Counted from the first letter of the stretch, positions 21,994-31,946 are shown. The stretch: DNA of 64,000 nucleotides from Alisma plantago-aquatica (GCA_963693085.1 OY856409.1:660716591-660780590); one strand, 5' to 3'. Notes: generated by a model not told the origin, from the sequence alone. Numbers and translations: made by a program.

Positions 21994-22084
21994 GTTACTC
22001 ATTTGTTATGCTGGGTTACTCTTCGGCCTGATAGAGTTACTCTCTGCTATTTCAGGGTTACTCATATGTCCTACTGAGTTACTC
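21994..22084 (+). repeat. Five GTTACTC motifs at exact 21-bp spacing, just before the transposase ATG
   Basis: GTTACTC starts at 21994, 22015, 22036, 22057 and 22078, exactly 21 bp apart. Spacer sequences differ, so it is the heptamer and the register that are kept. The block ends 13 bp before the ATG at 22097. Confidence 0.9.
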
Positions 22085-22096
22085 CCAGATGCTGTA

Positions 22097-24328
22097 ATGG
22101 ATCCCAACCTTGATACAGATGCTACTAATTCAAATGTCAGCCTTGATAATGATAATGCTAATTCTTATCCTTCTGTTGGTGCTTCCACTCTGCCCCCAGC
22201 TGCAGTTCCTAAAATTGGTCTCCACTTTGGAAGTTTAGATGAAGCTATCTCATTCTATTCTAGCTACACTGGCATGATTGGTTTTAATATCAGGAAAGAT
22301 GACAACAGGTATGAACGGGGAACTTAGATTCACATTACCAAAGATCTGGTTTGTGACAAGAAGGGTACAATGGGTTGTTCTAAGAGTTCAAGAGGGCTTC
22401 TGAGCCCCGTTTGTGATAAAGTGGGTAAGTTGCAGGAAAATCTATCTAAGAAGCACAAGTGATCTGTGAAGAGGTGTGGTTGTAGAGCCATGATCTGATT
22501 CACACTAGACAAATCCTCATCCATGTGGGTTGTGACTGCCTTTGTTGAGGAACACAACCACGATCTTGTTGATGATGCACATCTCCATTACCTGAAGTGT
22601 AACTCATCTCTTGATGAAACTAAAAAAGATATCCTTTCTTCCATGAGCCAAGTTAACATACATGTATTGAGACAAATTGCATTGATGGCATCCGAGTCTG
22701 GCAGCTACGAAAATATGACATTTACCAGCAGACAAGCTCATGGACACATCAGTAGCAAGAGGAAAGAGTTGGCCAAGTATGACATCGACATGGTCTTGGA
22801 TCGGTTTGCCAAGTTTAAGGTACTCGATCAGAAATTCTTCTATACATACCAAAATGATCCTAATTGTTGCTTGACCCATCTGTTTTGGGATGATCCTGTT
22901 TCTGTTGAAGACTGCGGGTTGTTTGGCGATGCGATTGTTTTTGACACCACCTACCACACCAACAAGTATTTGATGGTTTTTGGAATGTTTGGTGGTGTTG
23001 ATCACCATCGTAAGACGGTCTTGTTTGCTTCAACTCTTATGTTTGACGAGAAGTACGAGTCACTTATCTGGGTTTTCAAGTAGTGTCTACTTTGTTTTGG
23101 CAAAGAGCCGGTGTCCATCATAACTGATCAAGACCCGGCTATGAATGTTGCTATCCTTACTGCTTTTCTGAATTGCAAGCACCGCTTCTGTAGCTGGCAC
23201 ATCCTACAAAAGCTTCCCTCTAAGCTTGGTGGTCTCCCTAACAAGGACTAGATCATAAGCTCCTTGAATGATTACGTGTGGAATGTGGATGATGTCAGTA
23301 TATTTGAAGAGAGGTGGGATTATGTTGTTTAGGAGTATGGTCTGTCTTCCATTACTTGGCTGTCTGACATGTATGCGATGCGTTCGGAGTGGGTTCTGTG
23401 CTATATGCAATCTTCCTTCTTTGCAGGCATGAGGACAACGTAGACGAGCGAGAGCTTGAATGCAATCATTAGAAGCCATTTGAATAGTAGGAAGACTCTC
23501 TTTGAACTTGTATGTTCATTGGAGACTACGTACTCTCATGTACATGAGATTGAAAATTTCAAAGACTTTGAAGACAAGTATAGTAATCTCCCTTTGTCAT
23601 AATTGTGGCCTTTGGAGGAGCATATGAGAGGTATATACACCAAGTCAATCTTTAAGATCTTTTAGAGTGAGGTTCATCAAAGCATGATCTACAATGTAAA
23701 GGAAGCTTTAGAAGAAGGTGTGTTTGAATCGTATCGTGTCGATGGCCTTGGATCTACCCGCATCTTGAAGAAAAAGTTGTCGAGTGAGATTGTTTCTTGC
23801 AACTGTTGCATGTTGGAATTCAAAGGTATCCCTTGTAGGCACATCCTGTCTTATTTGAAGAGTCATGACTTTTACACTCTTCCCGAGCCATACATACTTA
23901 AGAGGTGGACCAAAGGGTATAGAGAACATCCTTTGATTTTTGGCAAAGAGTCAGTTTGTCATCCATCCACTGGGAGGACTCTTAAGCTTGTTTCTTCCTG
24001 CAATTCGATTGTGAACATAGCGTGTAGGAACAACGCTGTAGATCTTTGCCATGAAAAACTGCTAGCCTTGCGAAAGGAGCTGTTAGAATTGGATCTCGCT
24101 GATACTAGTGCAGATGCAGGTGCTGGTGTAACTGCTTCAAATACAACTTCTTCTTCCACTGTCAAGGTTCATATCCCCAATGTTTACAAAACTAAGGGGA
24201 GACCCAAATCCACAGATGCGAAGTTTAAATCTGAAGTTGAGATTTCCCAGTCTAAAAGAGAGAGGCAGTGCAAGAATTACTTAGAGTTTGGTGTTAACCA
24301 TGACAACAGGAACTGTCTTAAGAAGTAA
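22097..24328 (+). pseudogene. FAR1/MURA-type MULE transposase
   Basis: One uninterrupted frame runs 22097-24328 (about 743 codons) with no frameshift but nine stops. These are TAG at 22325, 23081, 23249, 23330, 23441 and 23663, TGA at 22460 and 22496, and TAA at 23600. The N-terminal FAR1-type zinc/DNA-binding domain shows LHFGSLDEAISFYSSYTG, LVCDKKG, CGCRAM and EEHNHDL. The MULE transposase core has IVFDTTYHTNKY (Asp), ITDQDPAMN (Asp), CKHRFCSWHI, and TSESLNAII (Glu) after a stop. A SWIM zinc finger is at CNCCMLEFKGIPCRHIL. The C-terminus has a degenerate knuckle. A transposase would cut and move the element; a domesticated FAR1 factor is unlikely given the stops. The ATG is chosen because the FAR1 domain follows in frame. 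Confidence 0.87.
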
Positions 24329-25172
24329 TCCATTCTACAGTGATGCTCTTTCTGGACTATCTGTTGTTGTTGTTGTTGTTGTTTACTGCTCAACGACTAT
24401 ATCTGGTGCTTCTTGTGTTGTTTGTTTGTGTTTGATGTTTATAGTTTTTATCTTATCCTACTGCTAATCTATTCTATTCTTCTCTTCCAGCTCCCGGTGC
24501 TGCCCGCTAAGCTTTATTTTCTGCTGCTGCTGTTGATTGTGGGGAGCATCCCGGTGCTACTTATTGTGGTTTTGTTTGTTCTTTTATCATGCGATTGGGA
24601 GTTGTTGTTGTTACTGCAATTCATGGATATGTGCTGCTGCTAATGCTCTTGTGATGTGCTGCTGCTACTGCTGTTGATGGTTATGTGCTACTGCTACTTC
24701 TAGTATGATGAGCTGCTACTGCTACTACTATTAAGATCATTCTTATTTTTCTGATTGGGAGTTGTTGCTACTATTTCTTCTGCTCCTGTTCTGGTGATGT
24801 TGCTACTGCTATTGATGCATATGTGGTTCTATCTTTTTTAGTGGAGTTTGTAGTCGATTAGTGCGTCAGTGAGGCATGTTCAAATCTGTAATGGGTTGTT
24901 CTTTTTGTGTAGTTTTGTGAAAGTGATTTTCTAACCTTCTATGCACTTCACTTGTGTTTCTAATCTTTCGTTGTGTTACCTTGTTCTCCAGCAGTTGTAT
25001 GTATACTTTGAATATGTTACAAAGAATATGTTCTGATCAGTTGTTATTCTTTTTGAAGAATATGTGTTTGTCTTTGTGTGCAATGGATACTCTTAGTGTT
25101 GTCACATTTACTCTTACAAAGTATAAGAGTAACTGAGTTTGAATCATAGTGTTTCTTTTCTAGGCTATCACA
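24329..25172 (+). repeat. Low-complexity T/G/C trinucleotide-rich region downstream of the transposase
   Basis: It contains (GTT)n near 24362-24382 and many diverged TGC/TAC/TGT triplets (GCTGCTGCTACTGCTGTTGATG-like) to about 24830, then ordinary T-rich sequence. The ORF crossing 24413-24643 is Leu-rich only because of the triplets. Probably 3' UTR and spacer. Confidence 0.6.
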
Positions 25173-26349
25173 GATACTCTTATTGTTGTTAGAGTTACTC
25201 GTATTGCTCGTTCAGTTACTCACAGGGTTGTCACAGTTACTCATAGTGCTTTTTCAGTTACTCGTATTATTTTCACAGTTACTCTAACTGCTATTTGAGT
25301 TACTCTTAGTGCTCGTTCAGTTACTCGCATTGTTGTCATAGTTACTCACATGCCTTTTTCAGTTACTCGTAGGGTTTTTTAGTTACTCTCAGGCTTGTTT
25401 CAGTTACTCATAGGCTTTTTTCAGTTACTCACAGTGTTTGTTCAGTTACTCATAGGGTTGTGACAGTTACTCGTAGTGTTTGTTCAGTTACTCGCAGGTT
25501 TATGACAGTTACTCTCAGTGTTTGTTCACTTACTCAACCATTACTTGCAGTGTTCCGTTACTCCCAGGCTTGTTTCAGTTACTCACAGGCTTTTTTCAGT
25601 TACTCGCAGTGTTTGTTCAGTTACTCGCAGGGTTGTGACAGTTACTCGCAGTGTTTGTTCAGTTACTCGCAGGTTTGTGACAGTTACTCGCAGTGTTTGT
25701 TCAGTTACTCAACCATTACTTGCAGTGTTCAGTTACTCGTAGGCTTGTTTCAGTTACTCACAGGCTTTTTTCAGTTACTCGCATTGTTTGTTCAGTTACT
25801 CGTAGGGTTGTGACAGTTACTTGCAGTGTTTTTGCAGTTACTCTAACTGCTATTACAGTTAATCGCACGGTTTTTTCAGTTACTCGCATTATTGTCACAG
25901 TTACTCGTAGTATTGTCACAGTTACTCACAATGTTTTTTCAGTTACTCGTAGTCCTTTTTCAGTTACTCGCAATGTTTTTTTAGTTACTTCAAGGTTGTG
26001 ACAGTTACTCGCAGGGTTTTTTCAGTTACTCAACCATTACTCTCAGTTACTCAAGCATTACTCTCAGTTACTCAAGAATTAATTTCAGTTACTCAAGCAT
26101 TCTGTTACTTTCAGTTTAGTTACTCGCATTGTTGTCATAGTTACTCGTAGTGTTTCACAGTTACTCATAGGCTTTTTTCAGTTACTCACAGGGTTTTTTA
26201 ATTACTCGCATGGTTTTTTCAGTTACTCGCATGGTTTTTTCAATTACTCGCAGTGTTTGTTCAGTTACTCGTAGGGTTGTGACAATTACTCGTAGGGTTG
26301 TGACAGTTACTCGCAGTGTTTGTTCAGTTTAGTGGTTTCAAAGTTACTC
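25173..26349 (+). repeat. GTTACTC minisatellite, 21-bp period, about 56 units
   Basis: By hand I count about 56 GTTACTC-type units from 25173 to 26343, nearly all exactly 21 bp apart; rare steps are 20 or 28 bp. The heptamer with preceding CA is conserved, while the 12-14 bp between varies (GCAGTGTTTGTT, CAGGGTTGTGA, AAGCATTACTCT types). It lies between the 3' ends of the transposase and Ulp1-type genes. Repetitive Ser-Val-Thr or Tyr-Ser-Gln ORFs across it arise because 21 is a multiple of three. Confidence 0.95.
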
Positions 26350-26479
26350 TTACATCATTCAAAGCATAAAGGTATTTAAAGCATTCAAGAACATAAGCAT
26401 TCAAACCATAAATGTATTCGAAGCATTCAAGATCATCTCTACATTTAGTCTTTTTGCAGCACACTAATAAATAATCCAT

Positions 26480-26860
26480 TTTAATCAGTTGTATATTCAG
26501 CCAAAATATAAGGGAAAAATCAATATTGTTCAAGATGAGTTGTCCATCAAGATCAGCTGTACATTCAGACTTTTCATAGTTGTACATTCAAGATCAGCTG
26601 TACATTCAGTCTATTCACAGAGTTTATACATCAGAATAATAGAATCTTATTGTTCAGACTTTTCACAGTGGTTATACATCCGAATTACAGAAGCCTATTC
26701 TACATTCAGCCAAAATACAAGGGCAAAATCAATATTGTTCAAGATGAGTTGTACATCAAGAATATGTGTTTGTAATCTATCTTTGTGTTAAAAATTCAGG
26801 CTTTTCACAGATGTACATTCAAGAGCAGCTATACATTCAGGATTTCACAGAGCTTATACA
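26480..26860 (+). repeat. TGTACATTCA motif cluster with a ~211-bp internal duplication
   Basis: ATTCAGCCAAAATA...GATGAGTTGT (about 26493-26548) recurs with few changes at about 26704-26760. TGTACATTCA or close variants occur about seven times (CTGTACATTCAGAC, TTGTACATTCAAGA, GATGTACATTCAAGA and similar). No coding region. It lies between the 21-bp array and the last exon of the Ulp1-type gene. Confidence 0.65.
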
Positions 26861-26952
26861 ACAGAATAACAGAAGGCTATTCTTCTTATTTTACAATCAA
26901 ATCAGTAATCCAGTTCTTCAGCTGGATTTTAGCCATTTATCAAGGCTTGAAA

Positions 26953-27354
26953 TTATTTCTTCCTCTGGGATCTGCTCTTCATGCATTTTTGTTGTTGTTT
27001 CTCATTCTTCTTTGTTTCTTGTTGTTTCTCAACTTCATCTTCTCCTCCCTTGTTCTCATCAGATTTAACTTCTTTGATGTCTTCACTTTCATCTTTTTCA
27101 TCCTCTTTTAGAGGTTGCAACTGCCCCCTTGCCATCATTCGCTGAAAAACATCAGCCCTTATTGCCGATATGTCTTTGCAGGTGAAGTCCATAGTTTTTC
27201 CATTGACTAGGTAGTCTAGGTACTTCGTGATGAAGATCCCACAGTTAAGTGAGTCTTCTTCCTACTATGGGCAGATCGGGTACTCATGTTCCCACTGTGA
27301 CAACTGGCTCCCCTTTTTCGGTGCACCCCTAAAGAATTCGTGTACTATACCCAC
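26953..27354 (-). pseudogene. Ulp1-type gene, exon 8 (catalytic Cys and C-terminus)
   Basis: Acceptor ATGCAG, then VGIVHEFFRGAPKKGSQ, EYPICP, two adjacent TAG codons (27275-27277 and 27272-27274), then EEDSLNCGIFITKYLDYL with the catalytic Cys. The family has P-Q-Q before the D/N-C-G, so both stops sit on the Gln positions, one of which forms the oxyanion hole. A Lys/Glu/Gln-rich tail ends at TAA 26953-26955. Confidence 0.75.
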
Positions 27355-27447
27355 CTGCATTAAAAAAAATGTTTATTCATCATCAATTAAAGAACATTAA
27401 TCCTTTCAATCCACTACTAATAGAGTTAATTTTTATAGACCACTTAC

Positions 27448-27651
27448 CCATCTATTGAATTCTTTTCTGGAGTTGCTACTCCAACTCATTGAATTATAAG
27501 ACCGGTGTGCTCCATCCCTGAAACTTGCTTCATACAAGTGCCAGTGGTTGTCGTTGTTTAGTATTGTGAACACCGAGTCCATTGCGTCCCAATCTTTCAT
27601 TGGAACATTGAATTGTGGAGATAGAATGTCAATATGCTCCATGGTGATGTT
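27448..27651 (-). pseudogene. Ulp1-type gene, exon 7, main part (catalytic His)
   Basis: It reads MEHIDILSPQFNVPMKDWDA, then VFTILNNDNHWHLYEASFRD, carrying the catalytic His (NHWHL) and a following Asp. It ends at donor GTAAGTGGTC. The upstream part of the exon lies across the LTR insertion; joining the two sides leaves the frame one base short, so a base was lost at the insertion. Confidence 0.7.
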
Positions 27652-27969
27652 TGTTGGATCCTAGATGGGTGACTTAGATGCTCTAGAGGGGGGGTGAATA
27701 GAGCTGAAAGCACTTAAAAAAAATTCATTAAACCTTCAAAATATATGACAAGATTAGGTTGCTAAATAGGCAATTTGAGTGCAACTAAATCATGCATAGC
27801 AAGGATAAGAGAGATTGAACATGCACCAATTAGACAAGCTATTTAGAGTGGTTCCACACTTCAAACTAGAAGTGTGTCAGTCCACTTGCCTAGAGAGGTC
27901 AACCTCTAGGACTTCAACCAATTGCACTCTTATATTCATTAATAAGACATACAATACATGACCAACAAA

Positions 27970-28260
27970 GGACTTACTATCCAATAAAAAGAGTCTTCAA
28001 CCTTACCAAGGACTTACCCACTTTGCAAGAGTCTTCGGCCTTCTCCAAGGACTTACCCACTCTTGCACAAGTCTTCGGCCTTGTAGGAATTACCCACTCT
28101 TCTTAGATCTTCCGCCTTTGACTTCACCTTCACTCGGAGAAGCTTTCCACCAAGGACTTACCCACTTGAGCTTGAGTCTTATGCCTTCTCCAAGGGCTTA
28201 CCCACTCTAGCTCCAAGTCTTCGGCCTTGATCTTCACCAAGGGACTCCTTCCCTTGTTCT
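27970..28260 (-). repeat. Tandem GGGTAAGTCCTTGG / GGCCGAAGACTT repeats in the solo LTR
   Basis: On the - strand, GTGGGTAAGTCCTTGG-type strings alternate with AAGGCCGAAGACTT-type strings about five to six times. These are the counterparts of 10466-10610, with extra copies. Confidence 0.65.
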
Positions 28261-28521
28261 TCTTCACCTCTCTTGGACAAGAGAGAGAACCTTCATCTTC
28301 ATGATTGGAAATGAGAGATGGGGAGGTGTTGGAAGTGAGAGCTTCACAAGATATACAAATAGGACTAGCTCTCTTACAGATCTCCTACTCACTCTAATGG
28401 ATGTAGCAAGTGATTAAGCTTAGAGAGAGAGAGGAGGCTATAGGAAGCACTCAACTATAGAATAGGAACCTCACAAAGAGTTTGCAATGAATGCTCAACC
28501 TTGGAATGAAGCCCAAGGGGT

Positions 28522-28531
28522 CCTATTTATA
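28522..28531 (-). promoter_or_regulatory. TATA box in the solo LTR
   Basis: Reverse complement TATAAATAGG, in the same context as the TATA box at 10125-10133. Confidence 0.65.
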
Positions 28532-28667
28532 GCTGGGGATGCCTCTTAGCCTTTGGGAACACTTGTGAACGAAAACTAGCCGTTTTGTGGCTTGCAACGG
28601 ATCTATTTTCACTTGTTTCAACTCCACAACGGCTAGAATCACTTTTCTACACTTTTTCGTACAGTCT

Positions 28668-28920
28668 GATCGGCCGAGTTTCTATAAAGGCAATTCGGCC
28701 GAACCACTAAAGGACAAGGCTGAAAGCTAGACTGTCGGCCGAGTTTCCTTTGAGAAACTCGACCGATCGGTCCATTTCCAGACTTGGACCGATCAGTGGA
28801 TCGGCCGAGTTTCCTAGCTAGAACTCGACCGAACGGTGAATTGGCTGAGTTTGTAACTCGACCGATTGCAATAAAAATTCCAGAATATATGGATCGGCCG
28901 AGTTTGGAATTCGGCCGACA
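28668..28920 (-). repeat. Palindromic CGGCCGAGTTT / AACTCGACCGAT cluster in the solo LTR
   Basis: At least seven half-sites (GATCGGCCGAGTTT, GTCGGCCGAGTTT, AACTCGACCGATCGG and similar) alternate in direct and inverted orientation, so successive pairs can form hairpins. It corresponds to 9768-9990 in the copia LTR, but here the core is more GC-rich (CGGCCG). Confidence 0.65.
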
Positions 28921-29293
28921 AAATCCCTGTTATGGGTATTTTGGAATTTTCATTTGACTATACAAATGATGGATTTTTGTGTCCCAATAATTTTTCTAAG
29001 CTTAATTACAAGTCATACAATCATTACAAGTGATTACAAAGCAATTCTAAGGTCATTTACATAGAGATCCCAAATTGCACACTTGTAGCTATTTTGACTT
29101 GTCTTTTCTCCAATTTGATATGCGCAAGTTAGGGCATTTGGAGTGTGTCTAAACCTAACTTGAAATCACTCAATGTAGAAGCATTAGACACCGATATGTG
29201 GAATGGTTAGTCATCATCAAAACAAGGGTTTAGTCAATTTAGACGTGAGTCAACATTGACTTAATTGACCTTGAGTCAACAATGTTCTCAACA

Positions 29294-29310
29294 TCAAATG
29301 ATAGCTTTTG
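29294..29310 (-). pseudogene. Ulp1-type gene, exon 7, first 17 bp (before the solo LTR)
   Basis: A TTTGCAG acceptor is followed by CAAAAGCTATCATTTGA and then the LTR end at 29293. It is separated by 1.64 kb from the rest of the same exon. Confidence 0.45.
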
Positions 29311-29408
29311 CTGCAAATGTAAAGTTTAAAATTCACATCTATAAGTTTCAGTTTGTGTTTCTATATTGTAATTTCATGTAAATTTGTATACAAAGTTTAT
29401 TTGTCTTA

Positions 29409-29501
29409 CCGGAGCATAAGTGTTCATGCAGTGCCACGTCAACCCCTTCTTCATCCGCTTGCTTGTGCTCTCCTTGAGCATCTGTACAAAGCAGTCGAGA
29501 A
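29409..29501 (-). pseudogene. Ulp1-type gene, exon 6
   Basis: Acceptor TTCAG, then VLDCFVQMLKESTSKRMKKG and WHCMNTYAP, ending at donor GTAAGACAA. It corresponds to the beginning of the C48 protease region, where an aspartate-hydrophobic helix precedes the catalytic His. Confidence 0.6.
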
Positions 29502-29918
29502 CCTGAATAAAACCAAAAGCTTTCTTAGTTTAGCAATCCAAATTATCTATTTCAAAGAGTTACACTACGTTCTTGTTTACTTATGGGTGCTTTCTTTATT
29601 TGATCCTTGTACAGGAGGGTGGCGAGGTCCTTCCCCGTGCACCAAGTGTCTTCACTGAATTTCCATTCTCATTTTGACCTACCAATTATTTTTATAGATG
29701 TTATACATACGAGTTGGATATTGAAATAGTAATGTTTTATCATTTTACACTTGACAATAACCAATTCTCTTACGTTTCTTCTATGTTGTCCATGAAGTAA
29801 TGGACAATTTATTTGGTTTCTTTTGTTTTGAAATGTTCAAAACCTATGAAATTTGACATCTTGTGCTGTCAACAACAATAGAGCAATCCATGTTAGAATC
29901 AATCTTCATTTTGCACAA

Positions 29919-30122
29919 GTTACTTAAGAATTACTATCAGTTACTCAATCATTTCTCTCAGTTACTCAAGCATTACTTTTAGTTACTCAAGCATTACATT
30001 TAGTTACTCAATCATTAGGTTCAGTTACTCAAGCATTAGGTTCAGTTACTCAAGCCTTACTTGCAGTTACTCAATTACTCAAGCGTTAGGTTCAGTTACT
30101 CAAGCATTACTTGCAGTTATGA
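29919..30122 (+). repeat. GTTACTC array inside an intron of the Ulp1-type gene
   Basis: About 11 units, nearly all 21 bp apart (29919, 29940, 29961, 29982, 30003, 30024, 30045, 30066 and on), with spacers of the AAGCATTA type. It lies between exons 5 and 6, in the same orientation as the other arrays and antisense to the host gene. Confidence 0.9.
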
Positions 30123-30148
30123 TATACTTGAAAGGAGATGAAACTTAC

Positions 30149-30880
30149 CTTTTCCTCCCTTCTTTTCTTCACATTTTTCTCTATGCTTCCTATCTTTAGT
30201 TCTTCCATCTTCTTCTTCTTCTTCAATCTTTTTCTGGGCTCCTTCTGCCCTTCTTCTTCTTCTACTATCTTCTCCTGTTGTTCGCTTCCTTCTTTTTGTT
30301 TCTTTTGTTCTGCATCTTCTGCAGACTTTGGTTGTTCAGAAATATCATCTTTTATTTCTTTCTTCTCCTCTTCATCAACATTTTTCCTGTCCTCACTATG
30401 ATCTTATGATTCCACATATTTTGTTTTGAGGGTTAGCCTTCTTCACTTCGTCGGTGGGTCGACATCCTTTATCGGTGTGTCTTTCGGTTCATCTACATTC
30501 ACCGAGGCAAAACCCTCTGCAAATTCTTTGAATCCACTTTCAGGTGACTGTGATTTGTCACCCTCATCTTCCCACTTTCTTTTTAGATTTTTATTTTCTT
30601 CTTCAAACTTGGCTATTCTTTCTTCTAGCCTTTTATTCTCCATCTGTAGCTCAGTGAATTTCTCAACACTTATTCTTGTGCAGATCTCCTTATGCATTTT
30701 GAGCTCCTCCTCCAACATTTGGATTCTTATCTCCAGGGTGGAGGTATCAGGAGTGTCTCCCTCTTCGATGATTGGCTTTGTTGGTGCCTTATTGGTTGTT
30801 GGCTTACATTTTGCTGGCATGTCCTTCAATGATTTTGTAGCCTGCCAATCATCTCCCTGGTCTACCACTATCCTTTGATA
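30149..30880 (-). pseudogene. Ulp1-type gene, exon 5 (coiled coil and acidic/basic tail)
   Basis: Starts VYQRIVVDQGDDWQ after an AG acceptor. It contains a clear heptad coiled coil (EIRIQMLEEELKMHKE ... LQMENKRLEERIAKFEEENK) and then a Lys/Glu-rich stretch, ending at donor GTAAGTTTC. TGA at 30443-30445 and TAA at 30404-30406 interrupt one otherwise open frame. The coiled coil suggests self-association. Confidence 0.6.
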
Positions 30881-30979
30881 AACCTATCCAACATATAAAT
30901 AAAAATAATGTGTCACAAAATGAAACATGTATGATTATGTTGTATATTAAATTTTGTAACAAAGATTAGATAATCTTAC

Positions 30980-31105
30980 ATCCTTAGGGTCCACTGCCCC
31001 TAATTCCATCAATTTCTCGACCGGCGCAACCCACTTCTTTATCCTTGGCTTGGAGTCAAGGAATGTTGGCTTTGCCATCTTTGTCCTCTCATATTCCCAA
31101 ACCTA
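30980..31105 (-). pseudogene. Ulp1-type gene, exon 4
   Basis: Acceptor TGTAG, then VWEYERTKMAKPTFLDSKPR and KLMELGAVDPKD, ending at donor GTAAGATT. Phase 0 at both ends. No domain recognised, but the frame is open and the borders are canonical. Confidence 0.6.
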
Positions 31106-31164
31106 CATGTAACATATAGAAAATATAATGCATATGTAACTACCCCCCCATAGTCAATATTGTA

Positions 31165-31946
31165 TCAATGTAGATGAATATGATTTTCTTCACTTATGCA
31201 TAGGCACATGACACAACATGTTGTGTATAGGGTGTTCTTAGCCCCTTTCTCTCCTTTCCTTCTTAGCTGGACATTCTCCTTTAGCATCTTCATATTCTTG
31301 AAGATACTCCCATGCACCAACTTTGCCCAATTCATCTGCCCAGTGGTAGTGACATCATCTAGGTAGTGGATAATGTAGATTGGTGTGCAATAGCTGGTGT
31401 CTGGGATTAGGAATGTTGCCAGCAGGTGCAACATCCACGCGCGGCACATATTTTTATTGTCCGCTGGATTGTTGGTCTTGGCATATTCTTGCCAAAGTTT
31501 TGTTAAGTTGTCCTTATGCAGGACATCCTTTTCTCTCAACCTCTTTGAGGTCTCACCTTCATTTCTATTTTTACAAGTCACCTTCGAAAACTCTTTCCAT
31601 ATTGACTTTACTATGTTAGAATCTTTCCTTTGTTTTATTTCTATACCTTTGCTGGGGATACCTAGAATTATCCCCATGTCATCTACTGTCATCCTTCTCT
31701 CCTCCCTGTTGTCCAGCAAAAATATGTCTTCATTGACATATCTATCTATTAAATCCTCTAACAAGCCTATGTCAACTGCAAGATTTGGCATCTTTACAAG
31801 GTTTGCAAAGGCTGTTGAGCTCAGCATCATAAGTTGTTCTTTTATATACATCATGCTCTTACTGGTGTTGATGTAGCTCTTTAAGGAGCACCTGTGGTAT
31901 AGTCTATTTACTCCCATTGCAAACATATCAAAATTTATTGTTAGAG
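31165..31946 (-). pseudogene. Ulp1-type gene, exon 3 (plant-mobile-domain / DUF1985-like region)
   Basis: The longest exon: an acceptor just above 31946 joins exon 2 in phase. It encodes a helical region with AFANLVKMPNLAVDIGLLED, RYVNEDIFLLD, RMTVDDMGIILGIPSKG and WMLHLLATFLIPDT. The 'T-DD-IILG-P' pattern resembles the segment upstream of the protease in plant MULE Ulp1 genes and the plant mobile domain. The family call is inference. The exact 3' donor between about 31165 and 31195 is unclear. Confidence 0.55.

Larger units (their letters stand above)
27652..29293 (-). mobile_element. Solo LTR of a copia-type element, inserted in the Ulp1-type gene
   Basis: On the - strand it runs from TGTTGAGAAC to CCTAGATCCAACA. 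It is homologous to the 5' LTR at 9432-10904 in gross order: start, palindrome block, TATAAATAGG box, GGGTAAGTCC repeats, and the same terminal sequence. It is 1642 bp long. No PBS or internal sequence follows, so it is a solo LTR. The flanking 5-mers (ATGTT and TCAAA on +) do not match, so a target duplication is absent or lost. Confidence 0.75.

Noticed and set aside
22097..24328. Stop-codon reassignment or U-to-C RNA editing to explain in-frame stops
   Set aside because: Stops of all three kinds occur, in elements that look like decaying nuclear transposons. U-to-C editing is an organelle process in some land plants. Methylation-driven mutation explains the data more simply.
22097..24328. 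Domesticated FAR1/FHY3 host transcription factor
   Set aside because: Nine stops and a transposon setting argue against a working host gene.
25460..26001. Open frames encoding repeated Ser-Val-Thr-Arg or Tyr-Ser-Gln peptides
   Set aside because: They open in two frames at once only because the 21-bp repeat is a multiple of three. There is no start context and no domain.
25173..26349. CRISPR-like regular spacing
   Set aside because: The constant part is only 7-9 bp, the spacers are themselves repetitive, the organism is a plant and no cas genes are present.
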